Positions 1-9,846 are shown, counted from the first letter of the stretch. The stretch is DNA of 64,000 nt from Colwellia sp. Arc7-D (GCF_003061515.1 NZ_CP028924.1:1612001-1676000); one strand, 5' to 3'. Notes: a model not told the origin generated them from the sequence alone. A program made the numbers and translations.

Positions 1-281
1 TAATTGGTTTTTTATCAGAAAGTGATGTTTTATCAAAAATGATCGAAACTATTTACTATAACGAACATATTGCTGATGTTGCCAGCTTAATGCACAAAGA
101 AGTTTTAACGGTTAAGCCTTATGACAGCGTTATTGAACTAGGTCAGCAAATGCTGAAAAACAAACCTAAGGTATATCCAGTTGTAGACGATAATGGAAAC
201 TTACTCGGTACTATATCGCGTAATGACGTACTTAGGGCTATTGACCTACATCTGCGCTCAGGTTATCCAAAAGTTAAATAA
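1..281 (+). CDS. CBS domain-containing protein, C-terminal part
   Basis: The frame is already open at the left edge (first full codon at base 3), so the start lies outside the window. About 92 residues are visible. The pattern VYPVVDDNGNLLGTISRNDV followed by a helix is the end of a CBS domain, and the residues before it (IGFLSESDVL) close a preceding CBS motif, so this is a tandem CBS pair. Such pairs bind adenine nucleotides and regulate enzymes or transporters, or form small stand-alone proteins. No partner domain follows: the protein ends shortly after the second CBS domain, and a terminator begins about 50 bases later. Its role cannot be told from this fragment. Confidence 0.8.
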   Translation, partial: IGFLSESDVLSKMIETIYYNEHIADVASLMHKEVLTVKPYDSVIELGQQMLKNKPKVYPVVDDNGNLLGTISRNDVLRAIDLHLRSGYPKVK

Positions 282-332
282 TTAGCATCCTATAAACTTA
301 TATTATCTTTTGAAATTGATGATGAACCCACA

Positions 333-361
333 AAAAATAGCTAACTTGGTTAGCTATTTTT
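333..361 (+). terminator. intrinsic terminator after the CBS gene
   Basis: A perfect 13-bp inverted repeat (333-345 / 349-361) with a three-base loop TTG. The right arm ends in five T, so it fits a Rho-independent terminator for the CBS gene. The A-run on the left arm would let it work in the other direction too, for the minus-strand gene ending at 480. Confidence 0.8.
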
Positions 362-479
362 ACGTTGAAAGTATTCCTCATTTAAATAAGGGTAACCTGA
401 GTTGATTTTAAACACCGCATCATAAACGTTCAGTCAGCTCGCAATAACGTTGACGATTAATTAACGGCTATCCTGAAAG

Positions 480-1586
480 TTAATACTCAATTAATGGTGA
501 ATAAAAGGCAGACTTTCCTAATGTAGCTTGGCTACCTTTTAAGGAAAATTTGTAACCACAAAGTGAGAAATTATTTTTAAAAGCAATGTTCTTAAGAAGT
601 GCTTTTGTATCTAAAGGTGAGAAATAGGCATATAAGCCGTTATCCTTTGAGCTAACAGCATAAGTTCTAATCGGTAGTTCATTATTAAACTCAATAACTT
701 TACAGCTTATATCACCTGTAGCTTTGCTTAACGCCCATATCTCACTATTATCTAAAACATCAGCCTGCCAATGAATAACAAGCGCATCGTCAGCGTCAAA
801 CATGACAGAAAATTTATCTGGAAAACTGAGTATATGTTGAAAGGTTATTATTTCTTGCGGGGCAACATTATGCTCAACGGGACTTTCAACTTCAGTCGTA
901 CTAGAGAATACCCAAGATAATAGGAGAATCAGCAAGAAGAATGATGCAATCACTGCAATCGTTATTCTCGTATTCATTTTACTAAAAAGCGTTAATCTAA
1001 TTGACTCAGCAAACTCAAGTCTTTTGTTTACATTTACATTCGCATTCGCTTGAGTCGTATTATTTGTTGGCCTTGCATGCTCAACATTATCTGTATGAAC
1101 ATGAGTGTTTGCATGGTTAACATCGATATTATTCATCGTAGGTTCAACACGCCGGGTGCTACGAGAATGGGTTTTAGTTGTTTTTTGTAAGTTAGATAAG
1201 TTAATCGGCCCATTATAGCCAAGTACATAGTGCCTTTGCTTGTTACTAGGGTAAGTTAACAGCAGCAAGCTCAAACATGTTGGCAAAATTAATAGCCAGT
1301 AACTCAAACCATAGTCAACAAACACTATTATCAAGCCTGTAATTAAAAGGCTACCGGCAGGGGCCATTAGCCATTTTTTATCAAACTGTGCATCATTTTG
1401 TCTGCGTTTTGTTGTGGTTAAGCATATAAAAGAGCATAAAAACAATATAACACAGCTCACTAATTTAAAATTACTCAAGCTCGCACTTAAGGTGATAAAA
1501 ACTAATAATGAAGAAAGTACGATAAGTATAAAACGTTGTCTATTATCAAAACCTTGCCAGCAAAAAAATGACTTGATAAGTTGCAT
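480..1586 (-). CDS. membrane protein with a DUF805-like N-terminus and a soluble C-terminal domain
   Basis: 368 residues. The start at 1586 is well supported by a GGAGG ribosome-binding site about six bases upstream. Four hydrophobic segments (roughly residues 18-37, 41-58, 73-92, 95-112) follow the opening FFCWQGFDNRQRF, which resembles DUF805-type small membrane proteins. A polar linker rich in Asn, Thr and His (about 130-190) leads to a fifth membrane segment (about 210-230). The last 130 residues look soluble and contain two or three Cys (SCKV, SLCGYKF), probably outside the cytoplasm. I do not recognise the C-terminal domain. The gene is divergent from the CsrB-like RNA. Function unknown. 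Confidence 0.7.
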   Translation of the reverse strand: MQLIKSFFCWQGFDNRQRFILIVLSSLLVFITLSASLSNFKLVSCVILFLCSFICLTTTKRRQNDAQFDKKWLMAPAGSLLITGLIIVFVDYGLSYWLLILPTCLSLLLLTYPSNKQRHYVLGYNGPINLSNLQKTTKTHSRSTRRVEPTMNNIDVNHANTHVHTDNVEHARPTNNTTQANANVNVNKRLEFAESIRLTLFSKMNTRITIAVIASFFLLILLLSWVFSSTTEVESPVEHNVAPQEIITFQHILSFPDKFSVMFDADDALVIHWQADVLDNSEIWALSKATGDISCKVIEFNNELPIRTYAVSSKDNGLYAYFSPLDTKALLKNIAFKNNFSLCGYKFSLKGSQATLGKSAFYSPLIEY

Positions 1587-1989
1587 AAAACCTCCGGGAA
1601 ATAAGTTGGCTAACTCGCGAGAAAGCTAACTTTAAAAGTACTAAAATGAAAATGCGATAAGAGTGGGCAAGGTTAACTAATTTAAGCTCCAAAGTCTGTT
1701 TATCTGTTCGATTTTTCATTATATTTGTCATGATAAATAGCAAGTTCATAAATTATGTCTTTGCTGCCTAGTGTCGTTATTGATAAGCCCAACGCTTAAT
1801 AGTCATTATTAGGCGAACTATATGTAAGACATGTCTGCAGATGTTGTCAGTTTATACGGTAAAATTGATAACATTTTCAATGCTAAACTTTTAAGTCACT
1901 GATTTTAAATGCTTTATTTTTTACTGTGTGTTTTGTATACGTTTTTATTAATAATTTAATAACCTTACCTCTTTTATAAAATAATCGTT
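1587..1989. other. intergenic region upstream of the minus-strand membrane gene and the CsrB-like RNA
   Basis: About 400 AT-rich bases without a convincing gene. A short minus-strand open frame (1546-1749) overlaps the start of the membrane gene and has no ribosome-binding site or recognisable product. The right part should carry the CsrB-like promoter: a TATAAA element lies at 1975-1980 without a clear -35 box, and a GacA/UvrY-like site lies farther upstream. Confidence 0.5.
1823..1840 (+). promoter_or_regulatory. possible GacA/UvrY upstream activating site
   Basis: TGTAAG-N6-CTGCAG. The first half matches the known GacA/UvrY box (TGTAAG-N6-CTTACA) exactly; the second half keeps only CT. 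The core AGACATGTCT is a perfect palindrome. It lies about 150-165 bases before the predicted start of the CsrB-like RNA. Far-upstream placement of this kind is typical for csrB/rsmZ genes, and that placement is the main support. Confidence 0.45.
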
Positions 1990-2262
1990 TAAGTAGAATT
2001 AACTCTGTCTTGGAGACAAAGTGCTAGGGAAAGCAACTAATATACAAAACATGGAAAGTGTTGTTGTATTAATGAATTAAACGGATTTATGATTAAGTAA
2101 AAGGGAATTAGATTATTTAACTTTAGGTACATACGGATGTTATGCACGATGCAACTTTTTTCATGGATTGAAAAGAGCGCTTATGGAATAAGCAAGAAGG
2201 GATGCAAACCAAGGAAATAGTTAGGTGGTCAAAAAAAAGCGACATTATGTCGCTTTTTTTCT
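1990..2262 (+). ncRNA. csrB: CsrB/RsmZ-type CsrA-sequestering small RNA (candidate)
   Basis: Between 2012 and 2215 there are ten GGA trinucleotides in about 205 bases of otherwise AT-rich sequence, with no good open frame. Several sit in the loops of short perfect hairpins: TGCT/AGCA with loop AGGGAA (2022-2035), TTTTCA/TGAAAA with loop TGGAT (2158-2174), GCTT/AAGC with loop ATGGAAT (2179-2193), and ACAT/ATGT around ACGG (near 2131-2140). The region ends in a strong Rho-independent terminator. GGA-in-loop repeats are the hallmark of CsrB-family RNAs, which titrate the translational regulator CsrA. The 5' end is estimated from a TATAAA box at 1975-1980 and is uncertain by perhaps 15 bases. A GacA-like box lies upstream. 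Confidence 0.78.
2232..2260. terminator. bidirectional intrinsic terminator
   Basis: A perfect 13-bp stem, A7-GCGACA at 2232-2244 and TGTCGC-T7 at 2248-2260, with loop TTA. On the plus strand it ends the CsrB-like RNA with a seven-U tract. On the minus strand the A-run becomes a U-tract for the DUF3549-DUF3301 operon that ends at 2312. Confidence 0.9.
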
Positions 2263-2311
2263 GCCTGTTTTTCGATTATTCTCAACAATTTATCGCTAAT
2301 ATCCAGCAAGG

Positions 2312-2614
2312 TTAATTTACGCGATAAGCGGGCGTGTCTATATTGTCGAGTTTGTAGCCTCGCAATGTTATTGTGCCATGATATGTTGACTCGCCATCAC
2401 CACTAAATTCAAAGTCGAAATTACTCAACCAGTGTGGCCCAAAGCGTTTAGAGAACCTAAAGCGGCTAGATAAGCGTGCTATAGCTAAAAATTGTAAGTT
2501 TTCTTGTTTACAATACTGGTCAGCGTGAGAACGCGCATATTCAGCTACTTTTCGCAAATATACAAAATACCAAAAGAGTAAGCCTATAAAAAGTAGGTAG
2601 TAAATGTTTTCCAT
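2312..2614 (-). CDS. DUF3301 family membrane-anchored protein
   Basis: About 100 residues. One N-terminal membrane segment (YYLLFIGLLFWYFVYLR) is followed by a cytoplasmic helix with a CKQENLQFLAI motif and a C-terminal domain, matching small DUF3301 proteins of marine gammaproteobacteria. I place the start at 2614 (MENIYY): it leaves seven bases after the upstream stop at 2622, while the longer frame from 2644 overlaps the neighbour and adds ten atypical residues. It is the second gene of a pair with the DUF3549 gene. Function unknown. Confidence 0.75.
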   Translation of the reverse strand: MENIYYLLFIGLLFWYFVYLRKVAEYARSHADQYCKQENLQFLAIARLSSRFRFSKRFGPHWLSNFDFEFSGDGESTYHGTITLRGYKLDNIDTPAYRVN

Positions 2615-2621
2615 GAAATGC

Positions 2622-3668
2622 CTAGGGTTTAAAAAGCATGCCAATGGCTTTGGCCAATTCAGGGCTGCGTTTTGGTGAACGAATTGCTTGCAATAGTACG
2701 GGGCGAATCAAGGGTATTGCAACTAAATCTTTAAATATTGCTGAAAATAATGCGTAGTCACTATCTTTAATTAATTGTTCTAAGTAGCTAAAAAGCAAGT
2801 TTTCATCATTTAATATTGGCCATAATCGACCGGCGATAATAATCAGCACGTCTTCTTCTAACACGTTATTTTGTATTAAATTAGCAATAAAGCTTTGACT
2901 GTATGGGTGCTGTGTACTTGATGCGAGAGCACGTAATAATGCAATTGTAATTGAGTTGATAACTTGTTCTTTTAGTGTTTCTTGTTGATAACGTTTAGTT
3001 AATTCCTTAATGGCAGCGGGTGCTAAGGTAACGTTTTCAAGTGCAGAACATAAAGGTACGAGAACTTGCTCGGGTAAATAACTTAGAGCGCTGATTAATA
3101 TTTCATTATTGTTATCTTCATCTAATCTAAAAGCAAAGTCGGATAGGCCTTGTACGCCAACTGATTGCCATGCCTCCCAGCCACTTAACCCTGATAAATA
3201 GCTTTGGGCAGGTGCATAAAACTGGCTAGGTATTTGTTTGAGTGATGTTGACACTACACTATTTACCGCTGCTAATTTATATTGAGCAGGGGTAAAGTGA
3301 TAAGGGTTTTTCTTCAATAAGGCTTCTTGTTGTTCGGTTGGGTTTACCGATAGATTGTCACCTAGTGCTTCGATAATAATAGCAATAAAATGATTTCTAG
3401 CGCCTTGGTTTAATAAGCCACGTTCGTCTAGCGGCAATTTTATAAACCATAAATATGGGCTAGTTGATTGCTTTTGCCAAAATGCAATGGCGACTAACGC
3501 ATGGCCTTGAATAGGATATGGATAAGGAAGTTCTGCCGCTTCTATTTTTGCAAACTTCTCCTTTGATATTTTATCTACTCTGCGGCCAATATCAAAAATA
3601 CGATATTGAGAATCAGATAAGCTCAGTAATGCTGAAATTGAAGAAATAGTGTCTGAAGTTGCACTCAT
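2622..3668 (-). CDS. DUF3549 family protein
   Basis: About 348 residues from ATG 3668. The opening ISALLSLSDSQYRIFDIGRR is typical of DUF3549 proteins. The rest is helical and HEAT-like, without membrane segments or catalytic motifs. A longer reading from 3725 adds 19 residues with no clear ribosome-binding site, so I prefer the internal ATG, though neither start has a strong Shine-Dalgarno. It is followed after seven bases by the DUF3301 gene, so the two are probably co-transcribed. Both usually lie near truC in related genomes, as here. Molecular function unknown. Confidence 0.78.
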   Translation of the reverse strand: MSATSDTISSISALLSLSDSQYRIFDIGRRVDKISKEKFAKIEAAELPYPYPIQGHALVAIAFWQKQSTSPYLWFIKLPLDERGLLNQGARNHFIAIIIEALGDNLSVNPTEQQEALLKKNPYHFTPAQYKLAAVNSVVSTSLKQIPSQFYAPAQSYLSGLSGWEAWQSVGVQGLSDFAFRLDEDNNNEILISALSYLPEQVLVPLCSALENVTLAPAAIKELTKRYQQETLKEQVINSITIALLRALASSTQHPYSQSFIANLIQNNVLEEDVLIIIAGRLWPILNDENLLFSYLEQLIKDSDYALFSAIFKDLVAIPLIRPVLLQAIRSPKRSPELAKAIGMLFKP

Positions 3669-3962
3669 AGGAAATACTGTCGCTATTAAAGTTGATAAAT
3701 GTAGGTACAAGTTGTTATGGCGCAATATTATAGAGATAATAGCCCTTTAACTCCACCGTTAATCTTTTTCTTGAACAATGGAGTTTTAATCACCTTTAGC
3801 TGGCGTTGTGTTATTTATAATCATAAGTTAATTTCAAAGCGATATATGCTTTAGGATATGACTTAATCTAACAAAATATTAGCTATACCCAAGTAATTAT
3901 ATTTTTAACACGATGCATTCAGTCGTTATAAACCACCATTAATAAAAGAAGAATTTACTAAC

Positions 3963-4715
3963 ATGACGATCGAAAATGCTGGTTCAGTAATTGTTGATAA
4001 ACCTGTATTAAAAATTTTATATCAAGATGAGTATCTGGTCGCTGTTGATAAACCAGCAGGGCTTTTTGTTCACCGAAGCTTTATGGATAAAGATGAAATT
4101 TATTTCGCCTTACAGCTTATTCGCGATCAAATTGGCCAATATGTTTACCCCTTGCATCGACTCGATAGGCCAACGTCAGGTGTGTTGCTTTTTGCCTTAA
4201 CACAAGATGTAGCCCGCTTAATGGGACAAGCATTTACCGATAGAAAAATACAAAAAACCTACTATGCGTTAACGCGAGGACACTTATTAGGTGAAGGTCT
4301 CATAGACTATCCACTAAAAGAGAAGTTAGACGATTTAGGGGATAAAAATGTTAGTCGTGATAAAGAGCCGCAAAGTGCAATAACGTTTTATCAATCAGAT
4401 GCTATTGCCACGTTAGAGGTGCCATTAGGTAAATATTCTAGCGTTCGATATTCTTTAGTTAAATGTTTGCCTCAAACAGGAAGACGTCATCAAATTCGAC
4501 GACATTTAGCGCACTTACGCCACCCAATTATTGGCGATATAAATTATGGTGATAATAAGCAAAATCCATTCTTTGGCGAATACTTTGGTTTTAAACGTTT
4601 AATGCTAATCGCTAAGAAAGTAGAGTTTACTCACCCAATTACAGAGCAAACCATAGTGATTGAAGCTGATTTTGATGCGCAGTGGCGGCAGGTGTTTAAT
4701 ACGTTTGAATGGTAA
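3963..4715 (+). CDS. truC: tRNA pseudouridine(65) synthase TruC
   Basis: 250 residues of the RluA/TruC pseudouridine synthase family. The catalytic motif HRLDRPTSG (about residues 61-69) holds the Asp that attacks the uridine ring. QTGRRHQIRRHLAHLRHPIIGD, given here only as a landmark split around residue 180, is the conserved basic region: QTGRRHQIR then HLAHLRHPIIGD. TruC modifies U65 of some tRNAs in the cytoplasm. Length matches the family, and there is no S4 domain, as expected for TruC rather than RluC/RluD. The start is the first ATG after an A-rich AAAAGAAG stretch. It is divergent from the DUF3549-DUF3301 pair. Confidence 0.9.
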   Translation: MTIENAGSVIVDKPVLKILYQDEYLVAVDKPAGLFVHRSFMDKDEIYFALQLIRDQIGQYVYPLHRLDRPTSGVLLFALTQDVARLMGQAFTDRKIQKTYYALTRGHLLGEGLIDYPLKEKLDDLGDKNVSRDKEPQSAITFYQSDAIATLEVPLGKYSSVRYSLVKCLPQTGRRHQIRRHLAHLRHPIIGDINYGDNKQNPFFGEYFGFKRLMLIAKKVEFTHPITEQTIVIEADFDAQWRQVFNTFEW

Positions 4716-4755
4716 TTTAAATTCAAAGTATTTTCATTTTTGGTTTATTTTTAAT

Positions 4756-4783
4756 TAATGCTTAGATTAATGTTTAAGCATTA
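4756..4783. other. stem-loop between the convergent truC and lipoprotein genes
   Basis: TAATGCTTA (4756-4764) and TAAGCATTA (4775-4783) form a perfect 9-bp stem. Neither strand carries a T-run directly after the stem, so it is at best a weak terminator. Confidence 0.4.
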
Positions 4784-4826
4784 GAAAACTGATTGTAAAG
4801 TTAGCTCTGCCTATAAGTGCTAGCGA

Positions 4827-5174
4827 CTAATTAGGGCCGCTAATTTGTACTGAATTAAAATCTTGCTCGATTAATTTACTGTAGCTATGAGTTGGTCTTG
4901 TGTACTCAGTATTCTTATCGTAACTGTACTCTTCATTTTTTGGCCCTCTAATAGCAACAGCATTGACAAAGTAAACTGACTGATAACTTTCACGTTGTTC
5001 AGCAAAGGCTAACATCATCTGTTGATCTTGAGTCATTTCACGATTTAATAAACTCAGCATTAAGTAATGGTCTGAAACCAAGGGCTTCTTTTCCATAACT
5101 ACTTGAGGCGTTGAATTACAAGCCGATAAAAATGTAACAACCAAAATAGTAAACAATAAAGATAATTTTTTCAT
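4827..5174 (-). CDS. small predicted lipoprotein
   Basis: 115 residues. The N-terminus MKKLSLLFTILVVTFLSAC is a lipoprotein signal peptide with lipobox LSAC and Cys 19 as the predicted lipidated residue. The mature part is short, polar and without recognisable domains. It stands alone, convergent with truC. Function unknown; the secretion signal is the firm part of the call. Confidence 0.7.
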   Translation of the reverse strand: MKKLSLLFTILVVTFLSACNSTPQVVMEKKPLVSDHYLMLSLLNREMTQDQQMMLAFAEQRESYQSVYFVNAVAIRGPKNEEYSYDKNTEYTRPTHSYSKLIEQDFNSVQISGPN

Positions 5175-5491
5175 AATACTTGTGATAGTTAAGAGTACTT
5201 ACTAGTCACTATCGCAAAGGTTATGCCAATTGTAATTTTGACATGGTTTGATTACATCTTTTGATGGCGAAAATAGTCGCTTGTATTCATTAATCAATTG
5301 ATTTATATGTAAATAATTATTTTGTGATCGAGGTAGTTATTTAATGGAATTATTATTTTTGAAGGGTTTTTAAGTCATATTCTTTTTGTAAATAATATTT
5401 TTAACAGAGCGTCAAAAAAACATCATTGAGTGATTTCACACAATATTATACTGAGATAATATTGTGTGAATTTATGCTAATAAAAAACGTT
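5175..5491. other. AT-rich intergenic region between dapD and the lipoprotein gene
   Basis: 317 bases without a convincing gene. It should hold the lipoprotein promoter. The only structured element I see is the long inverted repeat at 5435-5470. Confidence 0.5.
5435..5470 (-). repeat. perfect inverted repeat just downstream of dapD
   Basis: TTCACACAATATTAT (5435-5449) and ATAATATTGTGTGAA (5456-5470) form a perfect 15-bp stem with a six-base loop, 21 bases beyond the dapD stop. On the minus strand a T7 run follows only after about 15 bases, so it is not a textbook intrinsic terminator. It may be a 3'-end stabilising hairpin or a terminator of relaxed form. Confidence 0.6.
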
Positions 5492-6322
5492 CTACTCTTC
5501 TGATACCGAACGAAGAAGGGCATTAATACCCACTTTAGCACGTGTTTTTGCATCAACTTTTTTAACGATTATCGCAGCGTATAAGCTATAAGTACCACAT
5601 TTTGAAGGTAAGTTACCTGGCACAACAACAGAACCAGCAGGTACACGACCGTAATGTACTTCGCCTGTTTCTCTGTCAAAAATACGAGTGCTTTGGCCAA
5701 TATAAACGCCCATTGAAATAACAGCGCCTTCTTCAACCACCACACCTTCAACAATTTCTGAACGAGCACCAATAAAACAGTTATCTTCAATAATAGTTGG
5801 ACCTGCTTGAAGCGGTTCAAGTACACCACCAATGCCGACACCACCAGATAAATGTACGTTCTTACCTATTTGTGCACAAGAGCCTACAGTCGCCCAACCA
5901 TCAACCATACAACCTTCATCTACATAGGCGCCAATGTTAACGAAACTAGGCATAACAACGACATTTTTACCAATAAAGCTACCAGTTCTAACCGATGCGC
6001 CTGGCACAACTCTAACGCCATCAGCAACAAAGTCGGCGTGGGTATAGTCAGTATATTTCATTGGAACTTTATCAAAATATTTGCTTTCAGCTCCGTCAAT
6101 AACTTCGTTATCCCAAATTCTGAATGAAAGTAACACTGCTTTTTTCAACCATTGGTGTACAACCCATTCACCGGCAATTTTCTCTGCAACGCGTGCTGAA
6201 CCATTATTTAATGCCGCTAAAGCTTCTAATACCGCATCTTTTACTTCTGCAGTTACACTGGCAGGACTAATGTTCATACGATCTTCGAACGCTTGTTCAA
6301 TAATTTTTTGTAATGCTGACAT
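5492..6322 (-). CDS. dapD: 2,3,4,5-tetrahydropyridine-2,6-dicarboxylate N-succinyltransferase
   Basis: 276 residues, the usual length. DapD transfers succinyl from succinyl-CoA to tetrahydrodipicolinate in the lysine/meso-diaminopimelate pathway. The central half is a hexapeptide-repeat left-handed beta-helix ([20 protein letters not shown], then [20 protein letters not shown]), followed by the conserved [20 protein letters not shown] stretch. An AGGAA ribosome-binding site precedes ATG 6322. It follows glnD by 15 bases, so map-glnD-dapD probably form one minus-strand unit, the common order in gammaproteobacteria. Confidence 0.97.
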   Translation of the reverse strand: MSALQKIIEQAFEDRMNISPASVTAEVKDAVLEALAALNNGSARVAEKIAGEWVVHQWLKKAVLLSFRIWDNEVIDGAESKYFDKVPMKYTDYTHADFVADGVRVVPGASVRTGSFIGKNVVVMPSFVNIGAYVDEGCMVDGWATVGSCAQIGKNVHLSGGVGIGGVLEPLQAGPTIIEDNCFIGARSEIVEGVVVEEGAVISMGVYIGQSTRIFDRETGEVHYGRVPAGSVVVPGNLPSKCGTYSLYAAIIVKKVDAKTRAKVGINALLRSVSEE

Positions 6323-6337
6323 CTGAAATTCCTAGTA

Positions 6338-8977
6338 TTAATTTGGTAAAATTTGTCGTTGACTATCGTTGCAAAGCATAGCCTCTAATGTGGCTTTTTG
6401 CGCATCAGTCAATGGCTGATTATCAATATTTGAAACGGTAAAAACATCTTCTGCTTTTTCACCAAAGGTGGTGATTTTAGCTGAATGTATTTGTATTTTA
6501 CATTTTTGAAAAATTGCCGCTATATTGGCTAATAAGCCAGGATGATCTAACGCGACAATTTCAATCATTGTACGGTTTTTAGCAGCGCCTTTAATATAGC
6601 TTACATGTGTTGGTACTTTAAATTGTCGAAACCTTTTAGCGAGTGGTTTTGCTTTTATTTTAATTTGTTTTGAGGCCAACTTAACACTTAAAGAGCGAGC
6701 TATAGTTAAAGTTCTGGCGCTATCGTTAATCGCTTTGTTGCGATTGTCCAGTACGACAAATGTATTCGCAGTATAGCCAGATTTATTGGTGGTAATTTTC
6801 GCATCATGAATAGAGAGCTTTTTAGCCCCCAGTAATGAGACAATATTAAAAAATATATTAGGTTTATCTTTTGTATAAACAAATACTTCTGTACCACCAC
6901 GGTAAGGCTTCGGGCTAATAATAACCATAGGCTTTTCTTTGTTGTGTGACAATATATGTTTAAAGTGCCATGCGATTTGCTCGGGAGTGTAGCGCAGAAA
7001 ATAATCGGCTTTAAACTCTTTCCACAATTGCTTTAATCGGTCTTGATCTATGGCTTCTGCTTTTAAAATTTCAATGGCTTGATGTTGGTTTTCTCTGATT
7101 TTTGCTCTCAAATCAACCGGCTTTTCAAGACCACGTCTAAAGGCACGTTTGGTACTGTAATATAAGTCTTCGAGTAAGTTTGCTTTCCAACTGTTCCACA
7201 AGCTTTCGTTGGTAGCGCGCATATCAGCTACCGTTAAACAATATAAATAATCAAGGTGAGCTTCATCGCGCACAATTTCAGCAAAAGTTTTTATGACTTC
7301 AGGATCTGATATATCTCTGCGTTGTGCGGTAACTGACATTAATAAATGTTTTTCTACTAACCAAGCGATTAAGCGTCCATCGTGATCACCCAGCTTATGG
7401 ATTTTAGCAAAATCTAGTGCGTCGATAGCCCCTAGCTTTGCATGATCACCGCCGCGGCCTTTAGCAATATCGTGAAATATGCCGGCAAAATATAATAATT
7501 CGGGTTTACGCACTCGTTGAACAATTTTGCTACACAAAGGGTATTCAGCATTATGTTCAGCTTGGCTAAAACGATACAGGTTTTTCAATAACCGATAGCT
7601 ATGTTCGTCAACAGAGTATGCATGAAATAAATCGAATTGCATTTGACCAACAATATTTCGCCACAAGGGTAAGTATGCGCCAATAATAGAATGACGATGC
7701 ATTAAGGTGAATGCTAGCCCTAAGCCACGCGGATGCCTAACAAGCGCAACAAATATTTGGCGACACCGTTCGTAGTCAATCATGCCTGATACTAAACGTC
7801 GTCTAGCATTACGCATTAAGCGTAAAGTTTCAGGATGTAAGTCTGTAATTTCTTTGTGTTGAGCAATCAGTAAAAACATTTCCATGATCATGGTCGAACG
7901 GGTAAAGACTCGTTTATTGCAAACCTTGATTTGACCATCAATAATTACAAAGTCTTCATTGAGGACGATTTCTTTACTGTGTTTTTTTTCGTTTAAAATG
8001 GCATATTCAAAATGTTGCAATAACATTCTATTTAGCTCTGAAACGCGAGAAATAATGCGGAAAAATCGTTTCATCATGCGTTCAATAGCAAGCTTACCAC
8101 CATCACCAAAACCCATTAATTCAGCAACATCTGCTTGATAGTCAAATAATAATCTGTTTTCGTTTCGGCCCGCGATAAAGTGCAAAGCACAACGCATGCG
8201 CCAGAGGTAGTCTTGACACTCAATGAGTTCGAAAAACTCATTGGTGGTTAAATAGTTATGGTCAATTAATTGTTCTAGGGTATCAGCCATAAAATGGCGT
8301 TTGGCAACCCAGCCAATTGTTTGAATATCTCGCAAGCCACCAGGGTTAGCCTTTAAGTTAGGTTCAAGTGTGTACGATGCGCCATGAAATTGTTGATGAC
8401 GATTGTATTGCTCATCACGTTTAGCAATGAAGAATTTTTCAGAGGTCCAGAATATATCTTCAATTAACAGTGGCTCTAACTGAGATACTAATGCCTCGTT
8501 ACCACAAATTTGTCGCATTTCCATCAAGTTAGTGGCAATGGTAACGTCATCAATGGCTTGGTTTAAACATTCTTTAATACTGCGAACACTATGACCAATA
8601 TCAAGTTTTACATCCCAAAGTTGGGTAATAAAAGCAGATATTTTCTCGGCTAAGTCCTCTTCGATGACATCTTGAGTAATTAATAAAATATCAACATCAG
8701 AGTAGGGGTGAAGTTCTTTACGGCCATAGCCACCAACGGCAGCTAAACTTATTTGAAATTCATCGAGATGATGTTGACACCAAAGCTTGGTTAAAATCAA
8801 ATCGACATAAAAGGCTCTTGCGGCAACCAGCGAGGTAACTTCGCTAATTGGAAATTGCTCCTTTTGCCATTGAAAAAATTCAGCACCTAACGTACATATT
8901 TGAGCGCTACTTAATGTAGGCGCACTAATGGATAGGGCTTCTGTGTATTTTTCAGGTATTAACGATGAAGTATTCAA
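6338..8977 (-). CDS. glnD: bifunctional uridylyltransferase/uridylyl-removing enzyme GlnD
   Basis: About 879 residues from my preferred TTG start at 8977. Its product would begin [11 protein letters not shown], aligning with the family N-terminus, and a GAGAG site lies just upstream. An upstream TTG at 9034 would add 19 poorly conserved residues. GlnD senses glutamine and uridylylates or deuridylylates PII. Visible domains: nucleotidyltransferase with [15 protein letters not shown] (about 82-96), a long helical linker, an HD domain with [11 protein letters not shown] in the middle, and two C-terminal ACT domains ([20 protein letters not shown] and [20 protein letters not shown]), which bind glutamine. 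All key motifs are present. Confidence 0.95.
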   Translation of the reverse strand: MNTSSLIPEKYTEALSISAPTLSSAQICTLGAEFFQWQKEQFPISEVTSLVAARAFYVDLILTKLWCQHHLDEFQISLAAVGGYGRKELHPYSDVDILLITQDVIEEDLAEKISAFITQLWDVKLDIGHSVRSIKECLNQAIDDVTIATNLMEMRQICGNEALVSQLEPLLIEDIFWTSEKFFIAKRDEQYNRHQQFHGASYTLEPNLKANPGGLRDIQTIGWVAKRHFMADTLEQLIDHNYLTTNEFFELIECQDYLWRMRCALHFIAGRNENRLLFDYQADVAELMGFGDGGKLAIERMMKRFFRIISRVSELNRMLLQHFEYAILNEKKHSKEIVLNEDFVIIDGQIKVCNKRVFTRSTMIMEMFLLIAQHKEITDLHPETLRLMRNARRRLVSGMIDYERCRQIFVALVRHPRGLGLAFTLMHRHSIIGAYLPLWRNIVGQMQFDLFHAYSVDEHSYRLLKNLYRFSQAEHNAEYPLCSKIVQRVRKPELLYFAGIFHDIAKGRGGDHAKLGAIDALDFAKIHKLGDHDGRLIAWLVEKHLLMSVTAQRRDISDPEVIKTFAEIVRDEAHLDYLYCLTVADMRATNESLWNSWKANLLEDLYYSTKRAFRRGLEKPVDLRAKIRENQHQAIEILKAEAIDQDRLKQLWKEFKADYFLRYTPEQIAWHFKHILSHNKEKPMVIISPKPYRGGTEVFVYTKDKPNIFFNIVSLLGAKKLSIHDAKITTNKSGYTANTFVVLDNRNKAINDSARTLTIARSLSVKLASKQIKIKAKPLAKRFRQFKVPTHVSYIKGAAKNRTMIEIVALDHPGLLANIAAIFQKCKIQIHSAKITTFGEKAEDVFTVSNIDNQPLTDAQKATLEAMLCNDSQRQILPN

Positions 8978-9057
8978 CAATAAGCTCTCATGTTTTATCA
9001 ATATACAGTTAGTCAGTAATGTACAACAACCCAATAAATAGCAGAGTAAAGGGAAAT

Positions 9058-9846
9058 TTAATTATGTAAAATGCGCGCTATTGTGTCGTCTTTACGTAAG
9101 GTTAAAATTTCACAACCTGTTCGTGTAACTACAACAGTATGTTCCCATTGGGCAGACTTCTTGCCATCTATGGTGTATACCGTCCAGTTATCTTCTTTAT
9201 CAAGTAATGTGTTTGCACGGCCTAGATTAATCATAGGTTCAACAGTAAAACACATACCTTCTTGCATTTTTTCACTATCATTATTTTTATAGTGAACGAT
9301 TTGTGGTTCTTCATGAAACACTTGACCAATACCATGACCACAATATTCTTTTACTATTGAATAACGACCTGATTTTTTGATGAATTTTTGAATTGCCGTA
9401 CCTATTTCACCAAAGGTATTGCCGGGCTTAACTTTTTTAAGACCTGTATAAAGAGCTTCTTGTGTAATACGACATAGACGATTATCTTCAGCTGATGTTT
9501 CGCCAATGAAAAACATTTTACTGGTATCGCCGTGGTAGCCATCTTTGATGACCGTAATGTCAATATTAATGATATCGCCATCAACTAATGGCACGTCATC
9601 TGGAATACCGTGACAAACGACATGATTAACTGAAGTACAAATTGATTTGGGAAAACCATGATAATTTAGTGGCGCCGAGGTAGCACCTTGCACTTTATCG
9701 GTATATTCGGCACAAATGGTATTTAACTCATCTGTTGTAACACCTGCCTTTACGTAAGGCTCGATCATTTCCAATACATCTGCAGCAAGCTTTCCCGCAA
9801 TTCTCATTTTTTCAATTTCTTGCTGATCTTTAATCGTAATTGTCAT
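9058..9846 (-). CDS. map: type I methionine aminopeptidase
   Basis: 262 residues, the normal length for the bacterial type I enzyme that removes the initiator Met. The metal-ligand motifs are all visible: the substrate His in [20 protein letters not shown], Asp pairs in [10 protein letters not shown] and [10 protein letters not shown], His in [17 protein letters not shown], and Glu in FTVEPMIN and [13 protein letters not shown] ribosome-binding site precedes the ATG at 9846. It heads map-glnD-dapD and is divergently placed relative to rpsB, although a DsbA-like gene lies between them. Confidence 0.97.
   Translation of the reverse strand: MTITIKDQQEIEKMRIAGKLAADVLEMIEPYVKAGVTTDELNTICAEYTDKVQGATSAPLNYHGFPKSICTSVNHVVCHGIPDDVPLVDGDIINIDITVIKDGYHGDTSKMFFIGETSAEDNRLCRITQEALYTGLKKVKPGNTFGEIGTAIQKFIKKSGRYSIVKEYCGHGIGQVFHEEPQIVHYKNNDSEKMQEGMCFTVEPMINLGRANTLLDKEDNWTVYTIDGKKSAQWEHTVVVTRTGCEILTLRKDDTIARILHN

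Noticed and set aside
1546..1749. 67-codon minus-strand open frame overlapping the start of the membrane gene
   Set aside because: No ribosome-binding site, overlaps the better supported start at 1586, and no recognisable product.
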